A DNA stretch of 64,000 bases from DATAGZ01 sp036263455 (lineage in GTDB: Bacteria; Pseudomonadota; Alphaproteobacteria; Dongiales; Dongiaceae), in the NCBI GenBank assembly GCA_036263455.1, contig DATAGZ010000004.1, positions 13,910-77,909 on the forward strand, read 5' to 3'. Within the stretch, counting starts at the first letter, position 1, and each line of letters starts with the position of its first letter. Both the position numbers and the translations under genes were made by a program. Below the pieces are notes generated by a model. That model made no database searches, was not told where the DNA came from, and was given only the letters and a program-made list of their open reading frames with translations. Below, piece after piece: positions 8,958 through 17,465 of the stretch.

Positions 8958-10877
8958 ATGGGAACGAAAAGCATGACGCCGCTGCTTGACCGGTGTCCAA
9001 CGCCAGCGCAACTACGCCAGCTCCCGCCGGCCGATCTTCGACGGCTTGCCGACGAGCTGCGTCAGGAGACTATCGATGCGGTTTCCGTGACGGGCGGTCA
9101 CCTCGGCGCGGGGCTGGGAGTGGTCGAGCTCACCGTGGCGCTGCATTACGTCTTCGACACGCCATATGACAGGTTGATCTGGGACGTCGGACATCAAGCC
9201 TATCCCCACAAGATCTTGACCGGTCGGCGCGACCGTATCCGCACCCTTCGTCAGCCGAACGGGCTGAGCGGCTTCACCAAGCGCAGCGAATCGGAATACG
9301 ACCCCTTTGGCGCCGCGCATTCCTCGACCTCGATCTCGGCGGGCCTAGGCATGGCCGTGGCCTCGGATATGCAGGGGCGGCGGCGCAATGTCATCGCCGT
9401 GATCGGCGACGGGGCGATGAGCGCGGGCATGGCCTACGAAGCCATGAACAATGCCGGCGCCATGGACGCCAAGCTCATCGTCATCCTCAATGACAATGAC
9501 ATGTCGATTGCCCCGCCGGTGGGCGCCTTGTCGGCCTATCTGTCGCGCTCGCTTTCCTCCACGTCATTTCGATCGCTGCGCCATCTTGCTAAGGATGTCG
9601 TGAGCGTGCTGCCTACGCCTCTGGCCGATCTTGCCAAGCGCGCCGAGGAATATGCGCGCGGCATCGTCTCGGGCGGGGGCACCCTTTTCGAAGAGCTCGG
9701 TTTTTATTATGTGGGTCCCATCGACGGTCATAATATCGATCACTTGCTGCCCGTCTTGCAGAATCTGCGCAATTCGCAGGAGAGGGGTCCAGTCCTGGTC
9801 CATGTCGTGACCCAGAAGGGCAAGGGCTACGCGCCCGCCGAAAAAGCCGCGGACAAATATCATGGCGTCGTCAAGTTCGATGTCGCCACCGGCACCCAGG
9901 TCAAGGCCGTTGCCAAGGCGCCGAGCTATACCGCGGTATTCGCCAAGGGACTGATCGCCGAGGCGCGCGCGGACGACAAGATCGTCGCCGTGACCGCGGC
10001 GATGCCCTCGGGCACTGGCCTCGATATGTTCGGCAAGGAATTCCCCAGCCGGTGCTTCGATGTCGGGATCGCCGAACAGCACGCCGTCACCTTTGCCGCC
10101 GGCATGGCGAGCGAGGGGATGAAGCCGTTCGTGGCCATTTATTCGACATTCCTGCAGCGCGGCTATGATCAAATCGTGCATGACGTCGCCATTCAGTCTC
10201 TGCCGGTGCGTTTCGCGATGGATCGCGCCGGGTTGGTTGGCGCCGACGGGCAGACCCACGCGGGATCTTTCGATATCGCGTATCTGGGCTGCCTGCCCAG
10301 CATGGTCCTGATGGCGCCCGCCGATGAGGCCGAGCTCATGCACATGATTGCAACCGCGGCGGTCATTGACGACCGGCCGAGCGCGCTGCGCTATCCGCGC
10401 GGCGAAGGAATGGGACTCGACCTTCCCGAGCGGGGACAGATCCTGCCGCTCGGCAAGGGGCGGATCCTGCGCGAGGGCACGAAGGTGGCGCTGGTTTCCT
10501 ACGGGACGCGCCTGGGCGAATGCCTGAAAGCCGCCGAGGACCTCGCCGCGCGCGGACTGAGTGCCACGGTGGTCGACGCGCGTTTCTGCAAGCCGCTCGA
10601 CGAGGATTTATTGCGGCGCCTGGCGCGCGCCCACGAAGTGCTCCTCACGGTGGAGGAGGGATCGGTGGGCGGCTTCGGTTCGCATGTCCTGCATTTCCTG
10701 GCCCAGGAAGGTTTGCTCGATCATGGCCTGAAGGTGCGCTCGCTGGTTCTTCCCGATATCTTCATCGAGCATGACACGCCCGCCCGGCAGTATGAAATCG
10801 CGGGCCTGAACGCCCCGCATATCGTTTCTCAGGTCATGCGATGCTTGGGTCTCGCCGAGAAGGCAGCGCGCGCATGA
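8958..10877 (+). CDS. dxs: 1-deoxy-D-xylulose-5-phosphate synthase Dxs
   Basis: Dxs condenses pyruvate and glyceraldehyde 3-phosphate with thiamine diphosphate and sets flux into the MEP pathway. The 639 residues include the catalytic His48 region (GGHLGAGLG), GHQAYPHKILTGR, the ThDP/Mg motif beginning GDG at about 150-152, and the catalytic Glu region GIAEQHAV (about 370). Start ATG 8958 has AAGG 7 bases upstream; an internal ATG five codons on is possible. The stop overlaps the hpnM start (ATGA), so the two are translationally coupled. Divergent from ispH. Confidence 0.97.
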   Translation: MGTKSMTPLLDRCPTPAQLRQLPPADLRRLADELRQETIDAVSVTGGHLGAGLGVVELTVALHYVFDTPYDRLIWDVGHQAYPHKILTGRRDRIRTLRQPNGLSGFTKRSESEYDPFGAAHSSTSISAGLGMAVASDMQGRRRNVIAVIGDGAMSAGMAYEAMNNAGAMDAKLIVILNDNDMSIAPPVGALSAYLSRSLSSTSFRSLRHLAKDVVSVLPTPLADLAKRAEEYARGIVSGGGTLFEELGFYYVGPIDGHNIDHLLPVLQNLRNSQERGPVLVHVVTQKGKGYAPAEKAADKYHGVVKFDVATGTQVKAVAKAPSYTAVFAKGLIAEARADDKIVAVTAAMPSGTGLDMFGKEFPSRCFDVGIAEQHAVTFAAGMASEGMKPFVAIYSTFLQRGYDQIVHDVAIQSLPVRFAMDRAGLVGADGQTHAGSFDIAYLGCLPSMVLMAPADEAELMHMIATAAVIDDRPSALRYPRGEGMGLDLPERGQILPLGKGRILREGTKVALVSYGTRLGECLKAAEDLAARGLSATVVDARFCKPLDEDLLRRLARAHEVLLTVEEGSVGGFGSHVLHFLAQEGLLDHGLKVRSLVLPDIFIEHDTPARQYEIAGLNAPHIVSQVMRCLGLAEKAARA

Positions 10878-11491
10878 GCATGCTCGCGCGCAGGAAGGTT
10901 CTGGCCATGGCGGGCGGAGCGATTATGCTCGCGGCCCTCACGCGGCTCGGCCGGGCCGCTGCCGGCGATCCCAAGCAGGTGGTACAAAACTTTTACGACG
11001 CCCTGCTTGCGAGCATGAAGGCACCCGATTTCGCCGCGCGGTTTGCAATCCTGTCGCCGGTCATCCAAGCGAGCTTCGACATCACCGTCATGACCAAGAT
11101 CACCATCGGTCCGGCCTGGACCGATTTGCCCGCCGATAAAAAGAACCGGGCGATCGCGACATTCGGCAAGTATATCATCACGTCCTATGCTTCGCGCTTT
11201 CGCGATTATTCGGGCCAGCAATTCATCATCGACCGCGAGACGGTCAATCCAGACCGCGCGCTGGTCTATAGCCGCATGACCCGGCCCAAGGAGGAGGACA
11301 TCCAGTTCAACTATGTCCTGCACGCCAATTCCGAAGGCTGGCGGATCGTGGACATCTATCTGGGCGGCTCGATCTCGGAAATGGCGCGGCTGCGCTCGGA
11401 ATTCAGCGACGTGCTCGCCCACCAAGGCATCGATGCGCTCGACGCGCAGATCGGAACCAAGACAGAAGAACTCATGAAGCCGGCGAAGTAG
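10874..11491 (+). CDS. hpnM: HpnM, MlaC/Ttg2-like periplasmic hopanoid-associated protein
   Basis: This 205-residue protein belongs to the toluene-tolerance Ttg2/MlaC fold, periplasmic carriers of lipids; the HpnM branch is tied to hopanoid genes. The start at ATG 10874 overlaps the dxs stop as ATGA; an earlier in-frame ATG inside dxs is less likely. The N-terminus has a basic stretch (ARRK) and a long hydrophobic segment, perhaps Tat-like though only one Arg pair is present. QVVQNFYDALLASMK and the later tyrosine-rich core (FGKYIITSYASRFRDYSG) match the family. A role in hopanoid trafficking between membranes is plausible but inferred. Confidence 0.85.
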   Translation: MSMLARRKVLAMAGGAIMLAALTRLGRAAAGDPKQVVQNFYDALLASMKAPDFAARFAILSPVIQASFDITVMTKITIGPAWTDLPADKKNRAIATFGKYIITSYASRFRDYSGQQFIIDRETVNPDRALVYSRMTRPKEEDIQFNYVLHANSEGWRIVDIYLGGSISEMARLRSEFSDVLAHQGIDALDAQIGTKTEELMKPAK

Positions 11492-11629
11492 GATGTTTGA
11501 AGAACGCTCGGCTTTCTGGTGGCGTGGCCAGCCTTTTCAAAAATAGGAATTCTTCAATTACCGCTTGTTGGCGGTCCAGAGTTTCCGCCTGAGGCTGCAA
11601 CCCCGGAACCGCCACGATCATTTGCAAGC

Positions 11630-14600
11630 CTATGAACACCCGCTGGTTGAGCCGCAGGTGTTGCACTTCATGCAGGTGCCGTTGCGCACCAGCGTGAAAT
11701 TGCCGCATTCCCCGCACGCATCGCCCTCATAGCCGCGCAGGCGCGCTTCGCGCATCCGTTCGCGGCGTTCGTCTCCTGGCGCCGAGGCGGCGCCGCTCGC
11801 CGCCATGCCCGAGGTGCCGGTCGCCAACCCATAGGCGCTGACCTGGGCGACATCGGCAAGCTCGGCGCTCGCCGTCATCGATTGGGCAGCGTCCTGCTGT
11901 GCCTGGAGCTTGGCGTTCTTGAATACGATCAGGTTCGAGCGCACATAGCCCGTGGAAGTATAGCGGGCCACCGACTCCATCTCCTGGCGGCCGGGCAGAT
12001 CGCCCTGGCCGTTGCCCTGGCCGAGCGAATCGGGGTGCAGGTCCGCCGGCGCGACATGGGCGAGGTCGTTCCGGCCGAGATAGGAAATGGCCAGTTCGCG
12101 GAATACGTAATCCAGCAGCGAGGTCGCCATCTTGATCGCGTCGTTTCCTTCGACCATGCCGGCGGGCTCGAAGCGCGTGAAGGTGTAAGCCTCGACATAT
12201 TCCTCGAGCGGGACGCCATATTGCAGCCCGATGGAAATAGCGATGGCAAAATTATTCATGAGCGAGCGGAAGGCGGCACCCTCCTTATGCATGTCGATGA
12301 AAATCTCGCCCAGCGCCCCGTCCTCATACTCGCCGGTACGCAGATAGACCTTGTGGCCGCCGACGATGGCCTTCTGGGTATAGCCCTTGCGCCGTTCCGG
12401 CAGGCGCTTGCGGCCAGACGCCACGACCCTTTCCACGATTCGCTCGACAATCCGTTCGGCGATGATCGGCGCGCGGGCGGCGGGGTTCTGGTCGGAAAGC
12501 GTGTCGGCCTCTTCTTCGTCATCGAAGAGCATGGACATCAAGGGCTGCGAGAGTTTCGAGCCGTCGCGATAAAGCGCATTCGCCTTGAGGCCGAGCTGCC
12601 AGGAGAGCAGGTATGCGCTCTTGCAATCCTCGATACTGGCATGGTTGGGCATGTTGATGGTCTTGGAGATGGCTCCCGAGATAAACGGCTGAGCGGCCGC
12701 CATCATATAGATGTGCGATTCGACCGAGAGGTAGCGCTTGCCCTTCGGACCGCAGGGATTGGCGCAATCGAAGACCGGCAGATGCTCGGGTTTTAGATGA
12801 GGCGCGCCCTCGAGCGTCTGGGTGCCGCAGCAATAGAGGTTCGCGGCCTCGATTTGATCGGCGCTGAAGCCCAGCGCGGTCAGCACGTCGAAAGATGGAT
12901 CGGCAAGCTGCTGGGGCGTGAAGCCCAACCCGGCGCAGACCTCGTCGCCGAGCGTATAGCGATTGAATGCAAAGCGAATGTGGAAGGCGCTGGCGAGCTG
13001 CTCCTCGATCCGGGCCAGCACAGCGGCGGGAATGCCGCGATCCCGCAAGGTCTGAGCATTGACGAACGGCGCCTTGGCCAGGCTTCCATATCCCACCGCA
13101 TAGGCGGTGATCTCCGCGATGGCCGCAGGCTCATAGCCGAGGGTAGTCAGCGCCATCGGGACGATCCGATTGATGATCTTGAAGACGCCGCCGCCAGCGA
13201 GCTTCTTGTATTTGACCAGCGCGAAATCGGGTTCGATCCCCGTCGTGTCGCAATCCATGACCAGGCCGATCGTGCCGGTGGGAGCGATGACGGTAGTCTG
13301 GGCGTTGCGGTAGCCATGCGCCTCGCCGAGCGCGAGCGCATTTTCCCACGCACTTTGCGCAGCCAGCACCAGGGCTTCGTCGGGACAGTGGGCGGCATCG
13401 AGCGCCACCGGAGAGACCGAAAGCGCCTCGTAACCGGAAAGATCGCCCATGGCGGCGCGACGATGGTTACGCATGACCCGCAGCATGGCCGCGCTGTTGG
13501 CGGCATAGCCTGGGAAAGCACCTAGTTCGCCTGCCATCTCCGCCGAGGTGGCATAAGCGACGCCGGTCATATGGGCGGTGATCGCGCCGGTAAGGGCTCG
13601 TCCGGCAATGCTGTCGTAGCCGAGGCCCAGCGACATCAGCAGGCCGCCAAGATTGGCATAGCCTAAGCCCAGGGTACGAAATTCATAGGAGAGCTGCGCT
13701 ATTTCCTTGGAGGGGAACTGCGCCATCAGTACGGAAATTTCGAGCGCCACCGTCCACAGCCGCACCGCATGGGCAAAACCCTCATGATCGAACGTGCCCT
13801 GTGCGGTGCGGAAGCCGAGCAGATTGAGCGAGGCGAGATTGCACGCCGTATCGTCGAGGAACATGTATTCGGAGCAGGGATTGGACGCATTGATGCGTCC
13901 GCTCGTGGGACAGGTATGCCATTCGTTGATCGTGGTGTCGAACTGCACGCCCGGATCCGCCGAGGCCCACGCCGCCGCGCCGATTTTATCGAACAATTCC
14001 CGCGCCTGGAGCGTCTTCATCGGCCGGCCGTCGATGCGGCTGCGCAAATGCCATTCGCCATCCTCCTCGACGGCGCGGATGAAATCGTTGCTGATGCGCA
14101 CGGAATTGTTGGAATTCTGGCCCGAAACGGTGAGATAGGCCTCGGAATCCCAGTCGAGATCGTAGGTGCGGAAGTCGATACTGTCCTGTCCCTGGCGGAC
14201 CAGATGCAGAACGCGCTGGACGTAATTTTCTGGAACGAAGGCGCGGCGCGCTTGGCGCAATGCATTCTTGAGCCCGGGATTCTTGGCCGGGTCGGTTTCG
14301 TTATCCTGTGCGCGTATCGCGGCCAAGATGGCATCGAGATGGGTTTTGCAGGCCTTGGATCCGGCAACCAGCGCCGCGACTTTCTGCTCCTCGACCACTT
14401 TCCAGTCGATATACTCCTCGATGTCCGGGTGATCGAGATCCACCGTCACCATTTTCGCCGCGCGCCGCGTCGTGCCGCCCGACTTGATCGCCCCGGCCGC
14501 GCGGTCGCCGATCTTCAGGAAGCTCATGAGGCCGGACGATTTTCCGCCACCCGACAATTTCTCGTTATTGCCGCGCAGGCGCGAAAAATTCGAGCCGGTG

Positions 14601-15289
14601 CCCGATCCGTATTTGAATAGGCGCGCCTCGCGCACCCACAGATCCATGATGCCGCCCTCATTGACCAGATCGTCCTCGACCGACTGGATAAAGCAAGCGT
14701 GGGGTTGAGGATGCTCGTAGGCGGATTCCGAGGCGACCAGCTTGCCCGAACGATAATCGACGTAATAATGTCCCTGGGCCGGTCCATCGATTCCATAGGC
14801 CCAATGCAGGCCAGTATTGAACCATTGCGGGGAATTGGGCGCGCCCATCTGCTGACAGATCATGAAGCGCATCTCATCGTAAAACGCCTCGGCATCTTCG
14901 GCGCTGTCGAAATAGCCGCCCTTCCAGCCCCAATAGGCCCAGGTGCCGGCCAGCCGGTCGAACACCTGGGTCGCCTGCCGTTCGCCGCCATATCGCTGGG
15001 CCGCGGGCAGGGCGATCAGCGCCTCGGGGTCGGCCTCCCTGCGCCATAGAAATTCTGGGATTTCCGGCTCCACCACGGCCCGCAGCGCCGCAGGCACCCC
15101 GGCCTTGCGGAAATATTTCTGGGCGAGAATATCCACCGCGACCTGGGACCAGCCCGCCGGCACGGCGATATCCTTCATCGAGAAGACCACGGACCCGTCC
15201 GCGTTGCGGATTTCGCTGTCTGCCTGCCGGAACGCAATGGCAGCGTAGGGCGACTGCCCCGACTGTGTGAAGCGGCGCGCGATCTTCAT
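11630..15289 (-). CDS. nrdJ: Adenosylcobalamin-dependent (class II) ribonucleoside-diphosphate reductase
   Basis: NrdJ makes deoxyribonucleotides using vitamin B12 and needs neither oxygen nor a second subunit. At 1219 residues it is the long alphaproteobacterial type. Visible are the substrate/active-site core with NPCSEYMFLDDTACNLASLN, the PTGTIGLVMDCDTTGIEPD loop with the radical-site region, and a C-terminal Cys-rich tail (ACGECGNF...CMKCNTCGSTSGC) that acts as redox shuttle or zinc ribbon. The ATG at 15289 is followed by MKIARRFTQSG, usual for the family. Upstream lies a TTGACA promoter with NrdR-like palindromes. It converges on hpnM across 138 bases with no clear terminator. No class I RNR is in the window. 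Confidence 0.96.
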   Translation of the reverse strand: MKIARRFTQSGQSPYAAIAFRQADSEIRNADGSVVFSMKDIAVPAGWSQVAVDILAQKYFRKAGVPAALRAVVEPEIPEFLWRREADPEALIALPAAQRYGGERQATQVFDRLAGTWAYWGWKGGYFDSAEDAEAFYDEMRFMICQQMGAPNSPQWFNTGLHWAYGIDGPAQGHYYVDYRSGKLVASESAYEHPQPHACFIQSVEDDLVNEGGIMDLWVREARLFKYGSGTGSNFSRLRGNNEKLSGGGKSSGLMSFLKIGDRAAGAIKSGGTTRRAAKMVTVDLDHPDIEEYIDWKVVEEQKVAALVAGSKACKTHLDAILAAIRAQDNETDPAKNPGLKNALRQARRAFVPENYVQRVLHLVRQGQDSIDFRTYDLDWDSEAYLTVSGQNSNNSVRISNDFIRAVEEDGEWHLRSRIDGRPMKTLQARELFDKIGAAAWASADPGVQFDTTINEWHTCPTSGRINASNPCSEYMFLDDTACNLASLNLLGFRTAQGTFDHEGFAHAVRLWTVALEISVLMAQFPSKEIAQLSYEFRTLGLGYANLGGLLMSLGLGYDSIAGRALTGAITAHMTGVAYATSAEMAGELGAFPGYAANSAAMLRVMRNHRRAAMGDLSGYEALSVSPVALDAAHCPDEALVLAAQSAWENALALGEAHGYRNAQTTVIAPTGTIGLVMDCDTTGIEPDFALVKYKKLAGGGVFKIINRIVPMALTTLGYEPAAIAEITAYAVGYGSLAKAPFVNAQTLRDRGIPAAVLARIEEQLASAFHIRFAFNRYTLGDEVCAGLGFTPQQLADPSFDVLTALGFSADQIEAANLYCCGTQTLEGAPHLKPEHLPVFDCANPCGPKGKRYLSVESHIYMMAAAQPFISGAISKTINMPNHASIEDCKSAYLLSWQLGLKANALYRDGSKLSQPLMSMLFDDEEEADTLSDQNPAARAPIIAERIVERIVERVVASGRKRLPERRKGYTQKAIVGGHKVYLRTGEYEDGALGEIFIDMHKEGAAFRSLMNNFAIAISIGLQYGVPLEEYVEAYTFTRFEPAGMVEGNDAIKMATSLLDYVFRELAISYLGRNDLAHVAPADLHPDSLGQGNGQGDLPGRQEMESVARYTSTGYVRSNLIVFKNAKLQAQQDAAQSMTASAELADVAQVSAYGLATGTSGMAASGAASAPGDERRERMREARLRGYEGDACGECGNFTLVRNGTCMKCNTCGSTSGCS

Positions 15290-15298
15290 AAAATCCCC

Positions 15299-15308
15299 CT
15301 ATATATAG
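15299..15308. promoter_or_regulatory. NrdR-box-like palindrome, nrdJ leader
   Basis: CTATATATAG is a perfect 10-base palindrome, the core of the known NrdR operator consensus (about ACACTATATATAGTGT). It sits 10 bases upstream of the nrdJ start and downstream of the predicted -10. NrdR is the ATP/dATP-sensing repressor of ribonucleotide reductase genes. The outer operator bases agree less well. Confidence 0.4.
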
Positions 15309-15325
15309 ATGTAATCGTCGTTAAG

Positions 15326-15337
15326 ATATCTAGATAT
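15326..15337. promoter_or_regulatory. Second NrdR-like palindrome over the nrdJ -10
   Basis: ATATCTAGATAT is a perfect 12-base palindrome overlapping the predicted -10 of nrdJ. Its centre is 28 bases from that of the CTATATATAG site; known NrdR pairs are usually nearer 31-32, so the fit is partial. A related half site (ATATCTAGCT, about 15377-15386) lies 50 bases further upstream. Confidence 0.4.
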
Positions 15338-15362
15338 TGGGAAGGCAGGAGGCCTGTGTCAA
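15334..15362 (-). promoter_or_regulatory. Probable nrdJ promoter
   Basis: On the minus strand TTGACA (15362-15357) is followed after exactly 17 bases by CAATAT (15339-15334). The -35 is a perfect match and the -10 a weak one, as expected for a repressed or activator-dependent promoter. The -10 is covered by a palindrome. Confidence 0.5.
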
Positions 15363-15521
15363 CAGAGTTTTTTCAATATCTAGCTAAAATCTCCCTTGAC
15401 ACCACAGCTAATTGTGCTCTCCATTGCAATTGGGCGGAAGAGCCGGAATCGACGCCGCGTGCGTGGGTCCGCCTCCTCGTCCCTGGCATTTGCTAGTTTG
15501 CCCGAGAAACGCGGAGGTCCC

Positions 15522-16517
15522 ATGCAGCTTTCCCCGGTTGTGCAGCCTTCTCCGGTTGTCAGTTGCGCGTCCTATAAGAATGGACGCCGGATTGCCGAGC
15601 TCGACGTCGACAATCCGGAGGAAATGGAGTTGCAGCCGGGACTCGTCATTTGGGTTGGCCTGCGCGAGCCCGACGAGGCGATCTTGCGAAAGTTGCAGGG
15701 GTATTTCAATCTTCACGATCTGGCGATCGAGGATGCGTATCGCGCGCATCAGCGCACCAAGCTCGAGATTTACGATGGCGCCCTGTTTATCGTGATGAAG
15801 ACCTGTACTTTTGTCGACGAGCGGGTCCAGTTCGGGGAAACCTCGATCTTCGCCGGCACCGGCTATGTAGTGACCTCGCGGCGCGGCGCGAGCCAGAGCT
15901 ATGCGGCGGTGCGCAAGCGCTGCGAATCCCTGCCGAGCGAGCTGCGCCATGGCGAAGACTTCATCCTCTATGCCTTAATCGATTTCGTGGTCGATTCCTA
16001 TTTTCCCGTCATCGAGCGGCTCGAAGACCAAGTCGAGGAGGTCGAAGAACATGTGTTTAGCGAGCAATCCGAGCAGCTCGTACTCGAGCGGGTCTATAAC
16101 CTGCGTCACGATCTGCTCGAGCTTCGCCATGCGATTGCCCCGATCTTCGAAATCTGCGGCAGGCTCATGCGCTCCGACTTGCCTGTGATCAATCCCGATA
16201 CCTACCATTATTATCGTGACATTCAGGACCATGCCGCCATTCTGCTCGAGCGGGTGGACTCCTTGCGCGAGCTACTCAAATCGGCGCTCGAATCCAAGAT
16301 GTTGCTGGTATCGATGCGTCAGAACGATGCAATGCGCCGCATGACCGCCTGGGCGGCGATCCTGCTGGTCCCCACGATCATCAGCGGCATCTACGGCATG
16401 AACTTCCAGCATATGCCCGAGCTTTCCTGGCCGTATGGATATTATGGAGCGCTTGGGGCGATCGTGACGGCCTGCGGAGGACTCTATTGGCGGTTCAAGA
16501 AAATCGGCTGGCTGTGA
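15522..16517 (+). CDS. corA: CorA-family divalent cation channel (Mg2+/Co2+)
   Basis: CorA proteins are pentameric inner-membrane channels for Mg2+, and many also pass Co2+ and Ni2+. The start is ATG 15522 with GCGGAGG 5 bases upstream; the frame is open 42 codons earlier but without conservation. The 331 residues show a cytoplasmic alpha/beta funnel domain, a long acidic coiled-coil (ERLEDQVEEVEEHVF), and two C-terminal transmembrane helices joined by the selectivity motif Gly292-Met293-Asn294 (YGMNFQHMPEL). It is divergent from nrdJ across 232 bases, which makes a cobalt link to B12-dependent RNR conceivable; that is inference only. Confidence 0.93.
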   Translation: MQLSPVVQPSPVVSCASYKNGRRIAELDVDNPEEMELQPGLVIWVGLREPDEAILRKLQGYFNLHDLAIEDAYRAHQRTKLEIYDGALFIVMKTCTFVDERVQFGETSIFAGTGYVVTSRRGASQSYAAVRKRCESLPSELRHGEDFILYALIDFVVDSYFPVIERLEDQVEEVEEHVFSEQSEQLVLERVYNLRHDLLELRHAIAPIFEICGRLMRSDLPVINPDTYHYYRDIQDHAAILLERVDSLRELLKSALESKMLLVSMRQNDAMRRMTAWAAILLVPTIISGIYGMNFQHMPELSWPYGYYGALGAIVTACGGLYWRFKKIGWL

Positions 16518-16573
16518 GATGCCGGGCCGGGTCACGCGCGGGATAGCAATCTTTCGTCCCCACGTTTGTTGGC

Positions 16574-16600
16574 TTGAGATTGTCCGTCCTCGGGTATATT
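16574..16600 (+). promoter_or_regulatory. Possible promoter of the cox operon
   Basis: TTGAGA (16574-16579) and TATATT (16595-16600) are separated by 15 bases, shorter than ideal. It is the best promoter-like pair in the 114-base gap between corA and coxB, and an AGGA ribosome binding site for coxB follows at 16622-16625. Confidence 0.3.
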
Positions 16601-16631
16601 GTGCCCCCGGTTCGGATTCGTAGGAATGAAT

Positions 16632-17456
16632 ATGAAAAAGATCTTCTCCTGGCTTGCCATGGCCGGCGCGAGCCTTGCGGCCTTTCCCGCCTGGGCGGCT
16701 GATGGTCCTCAACCGTGGGAAATCGATTTGCAGCCCCCCGCGACATCGATAGCGCGCGAGCTCGTCCGCCTGAATAACGGCCTCAACTGGCTGATCTTTG
16801 CGGTGGCGATTTTGGTCGCCGTCCTGCTGGTTTTTATCATTTTCCGCTTCAATGAGCGGGTCAACAAGACTCCCTCGCAGCGCTCGCATAATACGGTTCT
16901 CGAAATCGTCTGGACGGCGATCCCCGCGCTTATTCTTCTCTTTGTCGCAATTCCATCCTTCCGGCTGCTCTATAACCAGCTCGACATTCCGGCGACCGAA
17001 CTCACCGTCAAGGTCACCGGCCATCAATGGTACTGGTCGTACGAATTCCCCGATGCCAAGTTTGGCTTCGATTCCAATATCGTGCAGGACAAGGATTTGA
17101 AACCCGGGCAGCTCCGCCTGCTCGAAGTGGATAATCCGCTGGTCTTGCCTGTTGGAACCTCCATCAAGGTGCAGATCACCGCCGCAGACGTGATTCATTC
17201 CTGGTCGATGCCGGCCTTCGGCGTGAAGCATGACGCGGTACCGGGCAAGATCAACGTCTCTTGGTTTACCATCGATCACGAAGGCACGTTTTATGGCCAG
17301 TGCCAGCAGCTCTGCGGGACCGGGCACGCCTATATGCCGATCAAGATCGTGGCGGTCTCCAAGGAGAAGTTCCAGCAATGGCTGGGGGATGCGAAGAAGA
17401 AGTTTGCCGCGAATACCGTGCCAGGCGTGACGCGGCTCGCCAATGCCGGGCAGTAG
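16632..17456 (+). CDS. coxB: Cytochrome c oxidase subunit II (CuA)
   Basis: Subunit II receives electrons from cytochrome c through the binuclear CuA centre of aa3-type oxidase. I choose ATG 16632, six bases after AGGA; an ATG two codons earlier is too close to that site. The 274-residue protein has a signal peptide, two transmembrane helices (about 50-70 and 90-112), the aromatic HQWYWSYEFPD segment, and the periplasmic CuA domain with Cys224, Cys228, His232 and Met235 in CQQLCGTGHAYM plus the His of VIHSW. No fused cytochrome c domain is present. coxA follows after 9 bases. Confidence 0.97.
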   Translation: MKKIFSWLAMAGASLAAFPAWAADGPQPWEIDLQPPATSIARELVRLNNGLNWLIFAVAILVAVLLVFIIFRFNERVNKTPSQRSHNTVLEIVWTAIPALILLFVAIPSFRLLYNQLDIPATELTVKVTGHQWYWSYEFPDAKFGFDSNIVQDKDLKPGQLRLLEVDNPLVLPVGTSIKVQITAADVIHSWSMPAFGVKHDAVPGKINVSWFTIDHEGTFYGQCQQLCGTGHAYMPIKIVAVSKEKFQQWLGDAKKKFAANTVPGVTRLANAGQ

Positions 17457-17465
17457 GAGAATATA

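Noticed and set aside
15396..15425. TTGACA at 15396 as a corA promoter
   Set aside because: No acceptable -10 lies 16-18 bases downstream.
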